Assembly (NCBI RefSeq): GCF_003386235.1
Contig: NZ_QRDZ01000037.1
Location: forward strand, 30,957 to 94,956
Direction: 5' to 3'
Length of the DNA: 64,000 bases
Origin: Cohnella phaseoli
Lineage (GTDB): Bacteria > Bacillota > Bacilli > Paenibacillales > Paenibacillaceae
Part shown: positions 15,838 through 24,453 of the stretch, in pieces
Position numbering within the stretch: position 1 is the stretch's first letter
How the letters are laid out: each line of letters begins with the position of its first letter
Notes under the pieces: model-generated
Database searches by the model: none
Seen by the model: the letters and a program-made list of their open reading frames with translations, nothing else
Told to the model about the DNA's origin: nothing
Made by a program: the position numbers and the translations under genes

Positions 15838-17301
15838 GTGAAGAGTATAGTCGGATTATCGCCTTTGCTGGATAGGGAAAGCGAGGTTCCTATCTACAAG
15901 CAGCTTTATCAGTACATACGCCGACAGATCGAATCGGGCCGGTTAAAGGAGAACGACAGGCTCCCGCCGATCCGTCAACTGTCCGCTCACTTGTTGATCG
16001 GCAAAAATACGGTAGAAACCGCGTACCAGCAGTTGCTCGCTGAAGGCTACGTGCAGAGCAAGCCGAGAAGCGGGCTGCTCGTGCTTCCGGTTCCGGTCCG
16101 ACCGATGGCGGGAAGAGAGGAAGCGGCAGGCATTCCGCTTCGGTCGGGGGAAATTGCTGAAGGGGGTGCAGAAGCAAGCTCGACGGCGATCGTCGATTTT
16201 CAGTATGGAGATATCGCCTTGGAGAGATTTCCGCTCGCCGCCTGGAAGAGATGCCTGACGGAAGCGCTGACCGGAGATCGCCGCTAAACGCTCGGATACG
16301 GGGAACTGCAGGGAGACGGGGAGCTTCGTCGAGAGATTGCCCGTTACCTGTACGGCGCCCGCGGAATCGTATGTTCATCGGAGCAGATTTTTCTGGCCGG
16401 AGGGACTCAGCATGCGATCAGTCTTCTGTGCCAGCTTTTGTTGTCCGCCGAGGAGCCGTTTGGCATGGAAGACCCGGGGTATGACGGAGTAAGAACGGTA
16501 CTGTCCAATCATCGGATACCGCTCGTTCCGATTCCGTACGACGGAGAGGGTCTTGACTTGGCGGCCTTGAAGCGAAGCGGAGCGAAAGCGGTCTATGTCA
16601 CTCCTGCGCACCAATTCCCGCTGGGAAGCGTCATGCCTGTCGGCCAGAGGAGCCGGCTGCTGAAGTGGGCGGACGAGACGGACGGGATCGTCCTTGAGGA
16701 TGATTACAACAGCGAGTTCCGTTATCAGGGCCAGCCTATTCCTCCGTTAAAGGCGATGGACGCCGAGGATAGAGTCGTCTATCTGGGGACGTTCTCCAAG
16801 TCCTTTATGCCGGCGCTGAGATTAAGCTATATGGTATTGCCGTTGCGGTTGGTCGATAACTTCCGCGATCGTCTGGAAGCTTACAGCCAAGCCGTATCCC
16901 CGCTGCTCCAGCAGGCTATGCTGCTGTTTATGAAGGAAGGGCATTACGCCCGGCACGTTCGTAAAACGAGGAAGCTGTACCAGGCCAGAAGCAGGACGCT
17001 GCTGCAAACCGTACAGAGGGAGATGGGGGAGCGCGCCGAGATTATCGGTCAGAAGGCGGGGCTGCATGTTCTGCTGGACGTTAAAGGCCGGGAATTCAAG
17101 GAATTGACGGAGCTTGCGGCCGGGTGCGGAATTCGGATATATTCCCCGAGCCGTCATTGGATGAATCGGGAAAGCTGTCCCCGGTCATACGTTATGCTCG
17201 GTTTCGGGGGAATCGAAGAGGACCGAATTCACGAGGCTGTTCGTCGGCTGAAACGGATCTGGTTCGAGGATGGGGCGAGTAAGCCGAAAGAGGAGGAATA
17301 G
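15838..17301 (+). pseudogene. MocR/PdxR-type GntR-aminotransferase regulator with an in-frame stop
   Basis: One reading frame of 487 codons holds a GntR-type winged helix (residues 15-85) and a fold-type I aminotransferase domain with the PLP lysine in L-G-T-F-S-K-S-F near residue 322. Codon 150 (16285-16287) is TAA. The sequence on each side joins without a frame change (...L-T-G-D-R-R, stop, T-L-G-Y-G-E-L-Q-G-D...). A single substitution from a sense codon such as TAT or TAC would explain it. Start is GTG 15838 behind AGGGGA. Either a young pseudogene, a readthrough case or a sequencing error; the truncated product would keep only the DNA-binding part. Confidence 0.85.
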
Positions 17302-17305
17302 GGAG

Positions 17306-17869
17306 ATGGGAAAGCAATTCGATGCTCTCTTGCCGGAGCATGAGGCTTTTATTGCGAAGCAGCACATTTTTTTCGTGGGTTCGGCGCCGTTGTCCCCGGA
17401 AGGGCATGTCAATCTGTCGCCTAAAGGCTACGATTCGCTGCGCGTACTGACTCCGAATCGCGTCATTTACCTGGATTTGACGGGAAGCGGCAACGAGACG
17501 AGCTCACACATCCGGGAGAACGGAAGAGTTACGGTTATGTTTTGCGCCTTCGAAGGTCCACCGAATATTTTGAGGCTGTACGGTCAGGGAACGGTTATCT
17601 TGCCCGGGTCGGCCGAATGGGAGCGGCTGTATCCGTTATTTCCGCCGATTCCGGGCGCGCGGCAGATCATTGCGGTGGATTTCGATAAAGTCCAGACGTC
17701 GTGCGGATTTGCGGTTCCCTTCATGTCCTTCGAGCGGGAGCGGGACACCCTGAAGAAATGGGCTTCGCACCAAGGGGAAGACGGACTGATCGAATACCGA
17801 AGGCTGAAAAATGCCCGAAGCATCGACGGTCTTCCGACTCCCCTTGGAGAAGCAGACGCGGGGGAGTAG
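17306..17869 (+). CDS. Pyridoxamine 5'-phosphate oxidase-family protein
   Basis: 187 residues from ATG 17306, placed by AGGAGGAATAGGGAG upstream. The open frame extends 12 codons further, but those overlap the MocR end. FMN split-barrel fold with F-F-V-G-S-A-P-L-S-P-E-G-H-V-N-L-S-P-K-G near residue 25 and Y-L-D-L-T-G-S-G-N-E-T for flavin contact. It follows the MocR gene by 4 bases, so it is translationally linked to its 3' half. Confidence 0.87.
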   Translation: MGKQFDALLPEHEAFIAKQHIFFVGSAPLSPEGHVNLSPKGYDSLRVLTPNRVIYLDLTGSGNETSSHIRENGRVTVMFCAFEGPPNILRLYGQGTVILPGSAEWERLYPLFPPIPGARQIIAVDFDKVQTSCGFAVPFMSFERERDTLKKWASHQGEDGLIEYRRLKNARSIDGLPTPLGEADAGE

Positions 17870-17973
17870 CCTCGCCATCGCCGGGATTACGGGATCGGAA
17901 CGAGGGGCTAAAGTGCAACAAGGCCGGAGATACGATAGAATGGACATAAGAATGCAGAATGGAGCTGTGAGCG

Positions 17974-18453
17974 ATGCCGGACGATGAAGTGATACTGACC
18001 AGAGAAGGATTGGATAAATTACAGGCCGAGCTTGACGACCTGAAATACGTGAAGCGCAAGGAATTGGCCGCTCGCATCAAGCTGGCGATCAGCTATGGCG
18101 ATCTCAAGGAAAATAGCGAGTATCACTCGGCCAAGGACGATCAGGCTTTCATGGAGACGAGAATTCTCGTGCTGGAGAAAATGCTGCGCAACGTGCGGGT
18201 CGTCAACGAGAACGATTTGGATCAATCCCGCGTAAATGTCGGCTCGACTGTTGTGCTGAACGACATCGAATTCGCGGAAACCATCGAGTATCGGATCGTG
18301 GGCCCCGCCGAGGCGGACGTTACGGACAACAAAATCTCTTACGAGAGCCCGTTGGGCAAAGAACTGATCGGCAAGCGGGTAGGCGACGTCGTCAGCGTGG
18401 AGGCCCCGGTCGGTATCGTCAAGTACGAGCTGTTGGAGATCAAAGCGGGATAA
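17974..18453 (+). CDS. greA: Transcription elongation factor GreA
   Basis: 159 residues, the standard length. The N-terminal coiled coil carries the D-L-K-E-N-S-E-Y-H-S-A-K-D-D acidic tip that enters the RNA polymerase secondary channel. The C-terminal FKBP-like domain contains I-S-Y-E-S-P-L-G-K-E-L-I-G-K-R-V-G-D. It rescues backtracked polymerase by stimulating transcript cleavage. RBS GGAGCTG. No partner gene. Confidence 0.96.
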   Translation: MPDDEVILTREGLDKLQAELDDLKYVKRKELAARIKLAISYGDLKENSEYHSAKDDQAFMETRILVLEKMLRNVRVVNENDLDQSRVNVGSTVVLNDIEFAETIEYRIVGPAEADVTDNKISYESPLGKELIGKRVGDVVSVEAPVGIVKYELLEIKAG

Positions 18454-18470
18454 TACGCGGCAGGAAAATT

Positions 18471-18653
18471 TAGGCGAGAAATCCGCGTTAATTTCGAGGA
18501 AACGGAGAAAAACGCCGATTTAAAGCGGAAAATCTTCTTTGTTTTCTCGAAACGGGCCAATTTTCCGAATTAAAGCGGAAAGTCAGCTCTATTCGGACCG
18601 AAAAAGGGGTGGCCGCACATTTAAGGCGGGTATTCCGCTTTAGGCTAAACAAG
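18471..18653. repeat. Degenerate tandem repeat of about 50 bp, four units
   Basis: The 376-base gap between greA and the pirin gene has no gene. Units begin at 18471 (TAGGCGAGAAATCC), 18521 (TAAAGCGGAAAATC), 18571 (TAAAGCGGAAAGTC) and 18622 (TAAGGCGGGTATTCC), spaced 50, 50 and 51 bases. The core is TTTAAAGCGGAAA. The rest of each unit has diverged. Purpose unknown. Confidence 0.6.
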
Positions 18654-18829
18654 TCGTCTACTCCTCTGATCATGACCGAGCTGAGGTTTCGATACGGATC
18701 CAATCGGCCGACGTCCGGCCCCACCACATGTAGAGTTTGCGCTCGCTTGTGTTGAGGCCGAACGCTCGGCTATTTTCGTTCGTACGTTCTTCGTTCGTAC
18801 GTCCCGGGTGGTTTCTCCCGTTCGATCGG

Positions 18830-19711
18830 TTAGAAGTTAGCGCGGCCCATTTTACCGGCCTGGAAGTCCTTGAAGGCTTCGATCAATTCCTCGCGGCTGT
18901 TCATGACGAACGGTCCGTGCATAAACACGGGTTCGTCGATCGGCTCGCCGCTCAGGAAAATAACCAACGCATCTTCGCTTATCCCTTCGACGGAGATGTC
19001 GCCAGCCTCGTTCCGGAACAGAACGAAGTCGCCTTCCCCCGCCGTCGTCTCATCGTTTACTTTTACCGTCCCGCGCAGTATCAATGCACCCGTATTAAAG
19101 GCTGGAGGAAGCTCGAAGCTCGCTTTGCCGCCTTTTTTCAGAGACATATCAAACAGATGGATCGGCGTGAACGTGCTTGCCGGACCCTGCGTTCCGTTAT
19201 ATTCGCCTGCAATGATGCGCACGGTTCCTCCGTTGTCGGGAAGGTCGACGTAGCCCATTTTATCTTTGGTCAGCTCTTGATATTTCGGCGGGTGCATTTT
19301 GTGCTCGCGCGGCAGGTTGACCCACAGCTGGATCATGTGGAACAGACCTCCGCGTTTGGAGAATTCCTTCTCGTGATACTCTTTGTGCAGCAGGCCCGAG
19401 CCCGCGGTCATCCATTGCACGTCGCCCGGGCCGATAACGCCGTGGCTGCCGTGATTGTCATGATGCTCGATATAGCCTTCATATGCGATCGTCACCGTTT
19501 CAAAACCGCGGTGCGGATGAGCGCCGACGCCTTTGACCGAATCCGAGGACGGAAATTCATAAGGAGCGTTATAGTCCATCAAGAGAAAAGGGCTGAACCT
19601 CGCTCCGAAATCCTCGCCGGATGGGAAATAATTGGACACCCGGAAGCCGTCTCCGACCATATGAAACGGAGCCCCCCGATGTGTGCCTTGGATGCTGCGG
19701 TAGGCTGTCAT
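18830..19711 (-). CDS. Pirin-family protein (cupin quercetinase-like)
   Basis: 293 residues, two cupin domains. Metal ligands are visible in G-A-H-P-H-R-G-F-E-T-V-T near residue 64 and H-H-D-N-H-G near 83, plus the glutamate in the second cupin motif (M-T-A-G-S-G-L-L-H-K-E). Bacterial pirins are iron-binding, and several have quercetin dioxygenase activity or respond to redox stress. The start is preceded by GAGAGGAGAG. A MarR-type inverted repeat (19754-19769) lies upstream. Confidence 0.92.
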   Translation of the reverse strand: MTAYRSIQGTHRGAPFHMVGDGFRVSNYFPSGEDFGARFSPFLLMDYNAPYEFPSSDSVKGVGAHPHRGFETVTIAYEGYIEHHDNHGSHGVIGPGDVQWMTAGSGLLHKEYHEKEFSKRGGLFHMIQLWVNLPREHKMHPPKYQELTKDKMGYVDLPDNGGTVRIIAGEYNGTQGPASTFTPIHLFDMSLKKGGKASFELPPAFNTGALILRGTVKVNDETTAGEGDFVLFRNEAGDISVEGISEDALVIFLSGEPIDEPVFMHGPFVMNSREELIEAFKDFQAGKMGRANF

Positions 19712-19753
19712 GATGAATCTCTCCTCTCTCTGTGCTTAATCTTAATTTTATAA

Positions 19754-19769
19754 ATCTTAATTTTAAGAT
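19754..19769. promoter_or_regulatory. Candidate MarR-type operator upstream of pirin gene
   Basis: ATCTTAA-TT-TTAAGAT, a perfect inverted repeat with a 2-base centre, 43 bases before the pirin start, next to an extra copy of AATCTTAATTTTA at 19738-19750. The shape resembles MarR-family sites (MhqR-like). The cognate regulator is not in the window. Confidence 0.5.
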
Positions 19770-19918
19770 AAATGATCGGCGCGATTTCGTCAACCCCCTG
19801 GCCCCATAACCCCGCCAAATAGAACCTTCCCGCGAGCGAATTCGGCGCCATTGCCCGACGAGCGAATTCGCCGCTTCTGTCCCGTCTCCATCCGTTGTCA
19901 ACGTTTGTTGCTTTTTGG

Positions 19919-19961
19919 TGTGATCGAAGTCACACGACGCCGGAGAAGCGGTGCCTATACT
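19919..19961 (+). promoter_or_regulatory. Fnr/Crp-type box and -10 of the flavohemoprotein gene
   Basis: TGTGATCGAAGTCACA (19919-19934) matches the TGTGA-N6-TCACA consensus exactly. A -10 box TATACT lies at 19956-19961 and no -35 box is present. With a start point near 19968 the site is centred at about -41.5, the class II activator position. B. subtilis Fnr uses this consensus. The Crp/Fnr gene at 21179-21709 is the nearest candidate activator. Confidence 0.8.
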
Positions 19962-19997
19962 GGAATCATTCGCATTTACAGAAGGTGAGGAGATAAC

Positions 19998-21221
19998 ATG
20001 TTAAGTCAACAAAGCATTGCCATCATAAAATCCACGGTTCCGGTGCTGGAGGTACACGGTACGGCGATTACGAAACGTTTTTACCAAATGATGTTCGCCG
20101 AGAACCCGGAGCTGCTTAATATTTTCAACCATGCCAACCAGAAACAGGGCAGGCAGCAGACCGCGCTTGCCAACGCCGTTTACGCGGCTGCGCTGCATAT
20201 CGACAAGCTGGAAACGATCCTTCCCGTCGTTCGCCAGATCGCTCACAAGCATCGCAGCTTGGGCGTGAAGGCGGAACACTATCCGATCGTCGGGAGGAAC
20301 CTGCTGGCCGCGATCAAGGACGTGCTTGGGGACGCGGCTACCGAAGAAATCCTGAACGCCTGGGCAGAAGCGTACGGTGTCATAGCCGACGTATTCATTA
20401 GCGTGGAAGCGGAGATGTACGAGCAGTCGAAGAAGCAGCAAGGGGGATGGGCCGGTTTTCGGGCGTTCAAGGTAGCCAAGAAAGTCCGGGAGAGCGACGT
20501 CATAACGTCCTTCTACCTTGTCCCCCAAGACGGCGAAGGAATCGCCGCTTACGAACCGGGTCAATATATCAGCATCAAGCTGGAAATGCCGGGAGAGACC
20601 AACACCCATATTCGCCAGTACAGTCTTTCGGACGCTCCAGGCAAGCCGTATTATCGCATATCCGTAAAGCGCGAAGACGAGCTCGGCGACCGTCCGGCAG
20701 GCAAGGTTTCGTGCTACCTGCACGAGCAGGTGACTGAGGGAAGCTTGCTGCTGTTGTCGGCTCCGGCAGGAGACTTCATTCTCGATCAGGAGGATAGCCG
20801 TCCAGTCGTTCTCATCAGCGGGGGCGTAGGGCTGACTCCGATGGTCAGCATGCTGAACGCGTTGGCCGAGAGCGGCTCGTCCCGACAGGTTACCTTTATC
20901 CATGCCGCCCGGAACGGAGACGCGCACGCCATGCGCAAGCAAGTGGAGGAGTTGGCGGCCCGCCATTCCAATATTAGCGTTCATTGGTGCTACGAGCAGC
21001 CGTCGGAGCGTGACCGGGAAGACCGCAAATACGGCAAGGAGGGCTATATCGACCTGACATGGCTGCAATCGCTAGTCCCGACAGCCGACGCATGCTTTTA
21101 TTTCTGCGGACCCGTGCCGTTTATGAAGGTTATCTATCGGATGCTGAAGGAATGGGGCGTGGCCGACGAAGATGCGCGCTATGAATTTTTCGGTCCCGCC
21201 GGCAGCTTGGCTTCCGCCTGA
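19998..21221 (+). CDS. hmp: Flavohemoprotein (nitric oxide dioxygenase)
   Basis: 407 residues, standard length. An N-terminal globin domain (1-140) has the proximal histidine region Q-I-A-H-K-H-R-S-L-G near residue 82. An FAD domain (150-260) has R-Q-Y-S-L-S-D-A-P and a C-terminal NAD domain has G-G-V-G-L-T-P-M. It oxidises NO to nitrate with O2 and NADPH. RBS GGTGAGGAG. Its last 43 bases overlap the convergent Crp/Fnr gene, and the next plus-strand terminator is only at 21742. Confidence 0.96.
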   Translation: MLSQQSIAIIKSTVPVLEVHGTAITKRFYQMMFAENPELLNIFNHANQKQGRQQTALANAVYAAALHIDKLETILPVVRQIAHKHRSLGVKAEHYPIVGRNLLAAIKDVLGDAATEEILNAWAEAYGVIADVFISVEAEMYEQSKKQQGGWAGFRAFKVAKKVRESDVITSFYLVPQDGEGIAAYEPGQYISIKLEMPGETNTHIRQYSLSDAPGKPYYRISVKREDELGDRPAGKVSCYLHEQVTEGSLLLLSAPAGDFILDQEDSRPVVLISGGVGLTPMVSMLNALAESGSSRQVTFIHAARNGDAHAMRKQVEELAARHSNISVHWCYEQPSERDREDRKYGKEGYIDLTWLQSLVPTADACFYFCGPVPFMKVIYRMLKEWGVADEDARYEFFGPAGSLASA

Positions 21222-21709
21222 GATCGAAGCGCCCGATTGACGGTTTCCCGTCTCAAGCCGACGAACTGAGCGATTTCGTCCTGGGTAAGCAGCTCTGTAA
21301 GCGGGACGTCCTTGAAATAGGAGGCAAACCATTCCTGAAGCTTGCGCAGCTTGTCCGCAGGCGAGACTTCCGTCAACTGGTCTATCCGCTTCTGCATCAT
21401 TCTTAGTTTTTCCTGGAGCAGCAGGGCGATCTCGCGACATTTGCCGGGGTTGATCTCCAGGTTCCGGTACCACTCCGCGGCGGGAAGTACCTCGATTTCG
21501 CATGTAACGAGCGCGATGGCCGTGCCGTAATTCGGGCTCGGGCTAATTAACGAATGATGCGGGATGGTTTCGTTCGGTACGATGATATTGACGAGAGTAG
21601 GCGTTCCGTCCTCGTGAAGCCTGACGATTTTCAACAGTCCGCTGACAAGACGATACAGAGCTCCCGATTCCCCTTGACGGAACAGGATCTCTCCTTTATG
21701 CAGAATCAT
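21179..21709 (-). CDS. Crp/Fnr-family transcriptional regulator
   Basis: 176 residues from ATG 21709 (RBS AAGGAGA). A shortened cyclic-nucleotide-binding-like beta barrel starts at L-H-K-G-E-I-L-F-R-Q-G-E-S, then a dimer helix and a winged helix with recognition region D-E-I-A-Q-F-V-G-L-R-R-E-T-V-N-R-A-L. No cysteine cluster for an iron-sulfur centre is seen, so it is not a classical Fnr. Shorter than typical (about 220) because about 30 N-terminal residues are absent. The TGTGA-N6-TCACA site before hmp is a likely target. Confidence 0.88.
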   Translation of the reverse strand: MILHKGEILFRQGESGALYRLVSGLLKIVRLHEDGTPTLVNIIVPNETIPHHSLISPSPNYGTAIALVTCEIEVLPAAEWYRNLEINPGKCREIALLLQEKLRMMQKRIDQLTEVSPADKLRKLQEWFASYFKDVPLTELLTQDEIAQFVGLRRETVNRALRSQAEAKLPAGPKNS

Positions 21710-21741
21710 GGTCTTATAATCTCCTTCGCGCCATCCGGGAG

Positions 21742-21774
21742 CGGAAGCCTTTTCAGGGCTTCCGTTCTTTTTTG
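21742..21774 (+). terminator. Plus-strand terminator beyond the Crp/Fnr gene
   Basis: CGGAAGCC / GGCTTCCG stem with a 7-base loop, then TTCTTTTTT. The T-tract exists only for plus-strand transcripts. The only plus-strand gene upstream is hmp (end 21221), so the hmp transcript would run antisense through the whole regulator gene. Confidence 0.85.
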
Positions 21775-21843
21775 TCCATTATATCAGGTGCGGAGCGATG
21801 TGATACAATCGGAGCAAACCTAAGAGACGGGGACGATAAACGA

Positions 21844-22506
21844 ATGGGAAAAACAATCGGTTGTCTGCACGCCCACCACTCCAATATCGGGCACATAGAC
21901 CGGACGTTGGCGGGACTTGGGGCGGAGCTGCTGCATTATGTCGATCCCGGTCTGGTGCGCCGGGTCTCCCGGGAAACGTCTTTCCGTCAGGAGGACGCCC
22001 GAAGGCGGGTCCAAGATCAGGTCGACTGGATTGGACAGAGCGGCGCGGACGCGATCCTCATTACCTGCACCCAATACATGGCGGAGCTGCGGGACAATCC
22101 GGCTTCGCTATCCGTACCGGTCGTGGGCATCGACGAGCCTTTCTTCGAATCGGTATGCGGCTTCGAGGGGCCGCAATTGCTGCTGTTCACGAATCGGGCG
22201 ACGGTGGGAGGGACGATGGAGCGGCTGCAAGCGCACGCGTTCGCAATTGGCCGACAGCCGAATGTGGAGGTTCGGGTGCTGGACGGCCTGTTCGAGCTCG
22301 TGATGAGGGGGGAACAGGAGCGGCATGATCTCGAATTGTTCCAGCGTATTCGGGAGCAAGCGACGTCCGATCCGGGCAGGCGGTTAGCGGTCGCCCAATT
22401 GTCTATGACCGCGTCGGCGGATAGAGCGGGCTCGGAGCTGGGCATCCCGATCGGCCATGCGTTGGAGAGTCTGACTAGCCGGATGAAAGAAACGCTCCGA
22501 AGGTAA
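21844..22506 (+). CDS. Asp/Glu racemase-superfamily protein
   Basis: 220 residues from ATG 21844; an open frame extends 24 codons upstream but overlaps the previous terminator region. Features are M-G-K-T-I-G-C-L-H-A-H-H-S-N at the N-terminus, A-I-L-I-T-C-T-Q-Y-M near residue 79 (the first catalytic cysteine position) and a C-terminal A-V-A-Q-L-S-M-T-A-S segment where the second cysteine is replaced. The loss of the second cysteine argues against a standard glutamate racemase. The start lacks a strong RBS. Substrate unknown. Confidence 0.7.
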   Translation: MGKTIGCLHAHHSNIGHIDRTLAGLGAELLHYVDPGLVRRVSRETSFRQEDARRRVQDQVDWIGQSGADAILITCTQYMAELRDNPASLSVPVVGIDEPFFESVCGFEGPQLLLFTNRATVGGTMERLQAHAFAIGRQPNVEVRVLDGLFELVMRGEQERHDLELFQRIREQATSDPGRRLAVAQLSMTASADRAGSELGIPIGHALESLTSRMKETLRR

Positions 22507-22574
22507 ATCATGCTATAATAATGAACAGGCAATTGAGGCGCTCAATTCACACTAATCGAAGCGGGGTTTGAACA

Positions 22575-23273
22575 TTGATTTGGGAAAATAAAATCGCGAC
22601 TACGCTGCAATGGACGAAGGAAATTTCCAACAGAGAGCAGAAGGAAGCGGTCGCGGCCAAAATCGCTGAACGCGTGCGGGACGGGGACGTGATCGGCGTC
22701 GGCTCGGGCTCGACGTCTTATTTGGCGCTGCTGGCGATCAGCAAGAAGGTGAAGGAGCAGAAGCTGAGCGTGCTGGCGATCCCGACTTCTCACGAGGTTT
22801 CGCTGACCTGTTCGATCATGGGGCTTCCAACTTCGACTCTGCTGAACGCGAGACCGGATTGGTATTTCGACGGCGCGGATGAGGTCGATCCGAAGAAAAA
22901 CCTGATCAAAGGCCGGGGAGGCGCGATGTTTGCGGAGAAGCTGGTCATGAAGAGCGCTCCCGAAAACTACATTCTCGTCGATTCCTCCAAGTTCGTCTCC
23001 CAGTTGGGAGAGAAATTTGCGGCTCCGATCGAGGTCGATCCTCGCGCGGTTAACCTGGTCGAGACGGAGCTGTCCAAGCTGGGCGTCAAGGAAGTGCAGA
23101 TGCGGATGGCGCTGGCTAAAGACGGACCGGTCATTACCGAAGCGGGCAACCTCATTCTGGACGTGCGCTTCAACAAAATCGAGGACGGCTACGAGAAAGA
23201 GGTCAAATCGATTCCCGGCGTGATCGAGTCCGGCTTGTTCATGGGCTTTAACCTGGAAATTTTGACGACATAG
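22575..23273 (+). CDS. rpiA: Ribose-5-phosphate isomerase A
   Basis: 232 residues from TTG 22575 with GCGGGG 8 bases upstream. RpiA motifs: G-V-G-S-G-S-T near residue 42, F-D-G-A-D-E-V-D near 96, G-R-G-G-A-M near 112, and catalytic Glu with the K-L-V region. It interconverts ribose-5-phosphate and ribulose-5-phosphate in the pentose phosphate pathway. Single gene, 50 bases before the DUF2804 gene. Confidence 0.95.
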   Translation: MIWENKIATTLQWTKEISNREQKEAVAAKIAERVRDGDVIGVGSGSTSYLALLAISKKVKEQKLSVLAIPTSHEVSLTCSIMGLPTSTLLNARPDWYFDGADEVDPKKNLIKGRGGAMFAEKLVMKSAPENYILVDSSKFVSQLGEKFAAPIEVDPRAVNLVETELSKLGVKEVQMRMALAKDGPVITEAGNLILDVRFNKIEDGYEKEVKSIPGVIESGLFMGFNLEILTT

Positions 23274-23322
23274 AAGTTTTCGCGCGCAGGGCCAACACGA
23301 CCTCATAAAGCGAGGGACGGCA

Positions 23323-24354
23323 ATGAGTGCCAAGGAAATAACGGTTCCGACCGATCTGTGCGATGCTGCGGGCCATCTGTCGCCGGATAGCATTGGGTGG
23401 GCCAGACACCCGCTAATTCGCTGCAATGTAACCGGGAGTCCGCTTCGCAAAAAGAAATGGAATTACTGGTGCGTAACGAGTCCCGAGCTGCTGTTTTCCG
23501 TCACGATTTCCCATTTGGATTATGCGGCGGTTATGTTCGTGTATGCGTTGGATTTGCGCACGCTGCGTTTTCGAGAGCAGACGGTGCTAGCTCCGCTTGG
23601 GGGAGGCTGCCGGCTGCCCGACGAAGTGGACGCATCGGCTGGCTACAGCGGCAAGGAACTGACGATCTCTTTCGAGGAACTGGACGACGGCACAAGCGGC
23701 ACAAGGCTACGGGTAGAGGCTCCGAACTTCGGCGGTCGGGGTCAAGCTTTGTCTGCCGACATCTTCGTTCGCAGGCCGGACGGCCATGAAACCTTAAACG
23801 TAGTCGTGCCGTGGAGCAAGACGCGGTATCAATTCACTTCCAAACAGGAAGCGCTTCCTGCGCAAGGGCAGGTTCGTTGGGAAGGTCAGACTTATGCCTT
23901 GTCTGAAGGGGAGGCGTTCGGCTGCCTGGATTTCGGCAGAGGCAAGTGGCCTTATCGCGCCAATTGGAATTGGGCGGCGGCATCCGGGAAGTCGACCGCA
24001 GGTCACACGATCGGTCTGAATCTCGGAGGCCAGTGGACGGACGGAACTGGACAGACGGAGAATGGAATCGTCGTGAACGGACGTTTGACGAAAATTCATG
24101 AGGATGTCGTCTGGACATACAATCGTAAACGCTATATGGAGCCATGGACGATGCGGACATCAGGCTCGGATCGGGTGTCTCTCGTCTTCGAGCCGCTGTT
24201 CGAGAGAACGGCGAAGACGAACGCGCTGCTTATTCGCTCCGAGGTTCATCAGATGATCGGCAGGTTCCGGGGACGTATCGTTTCCGAAGATGGCGAGGCG
24301 ATCGTATTGGATGGATTGCTAGGTTGGGCCGAGGATCATTCGGCTCATTGGTAG
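23323..24354 (+). CDS. DUF2804 domain-containing protein
   Basis: 343 residues covering the whole DUF2804 family length. Visible family traits are the L-C-D-A-A-G-H-L start, K-K-W-N-Y-W-C-V-T, F-D-F-G-R-G-K-W-P-Y-R-A-N-W-N-W (here L-D-F-G-R-G) and N-G-I-V-V-N-G-R-L-T-K-I. Beta-rich and lipocalin-like; no biochemical function is known. It starts at ATG 23323 and ends at a terminator. Confidence 0.85.
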   Translation: MSAKEITVPTDLCDAAGHLSPDSIGWARHPLIRCNVTGSPLRKKKWNYWCVTSPELLFSVTISHLDYAAVMFVYALDLRTLRFREQTVLAPLGGGCRLPDEVDASAGYSGKELTISFEELDDGTSGTRLRVEAPNFGGRGQALSADIFVRRPDGHETLNVVVPWSKTRYQFTSKQEALPAQGQVRWEGQTYALSEGEAFGCLDFGRGKWPYRANWNWAAASGKSTAGHTIGLNLGGQWTDGTGQTENGIVVNGRLTKIHEDVVWTYNRKRYMEPWTMRTSGSDRVSLVFEPLFERTAKTNALLIRSEVHQMIGRFRGRIVSEDGEAIVLDGLLGWAEDHSAHW

Positions 24355-24359
24355 ATGGG

Positions 24360-24407
24360 AGCGCGCAACTTACTTCGAGTCAGTCGGAGCGGTTGCGTGC
24401 TTTTTTT
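24360..24407 (+). terminator. Intrinsic terminator after the DUF2804 gene
   Basis: AGCGCGCAAC pairs with GTTGCGTGCT (one G-T wobble), 22-base loop, followed by seven T residues. Confidence 0.88.
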
Positions 24408-24453
24408 AGTGCGACTGTAGAACAAACTCGGGGAACCTGCGGGAGGTATTCGT

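Noticed and set aside
18777..18804. Direct repeat TTCGTTCGTACGT beside the pirin gene end
   Set aside because: Two copies of a low-complexity 13-mer; no flanking structure suggests an element.
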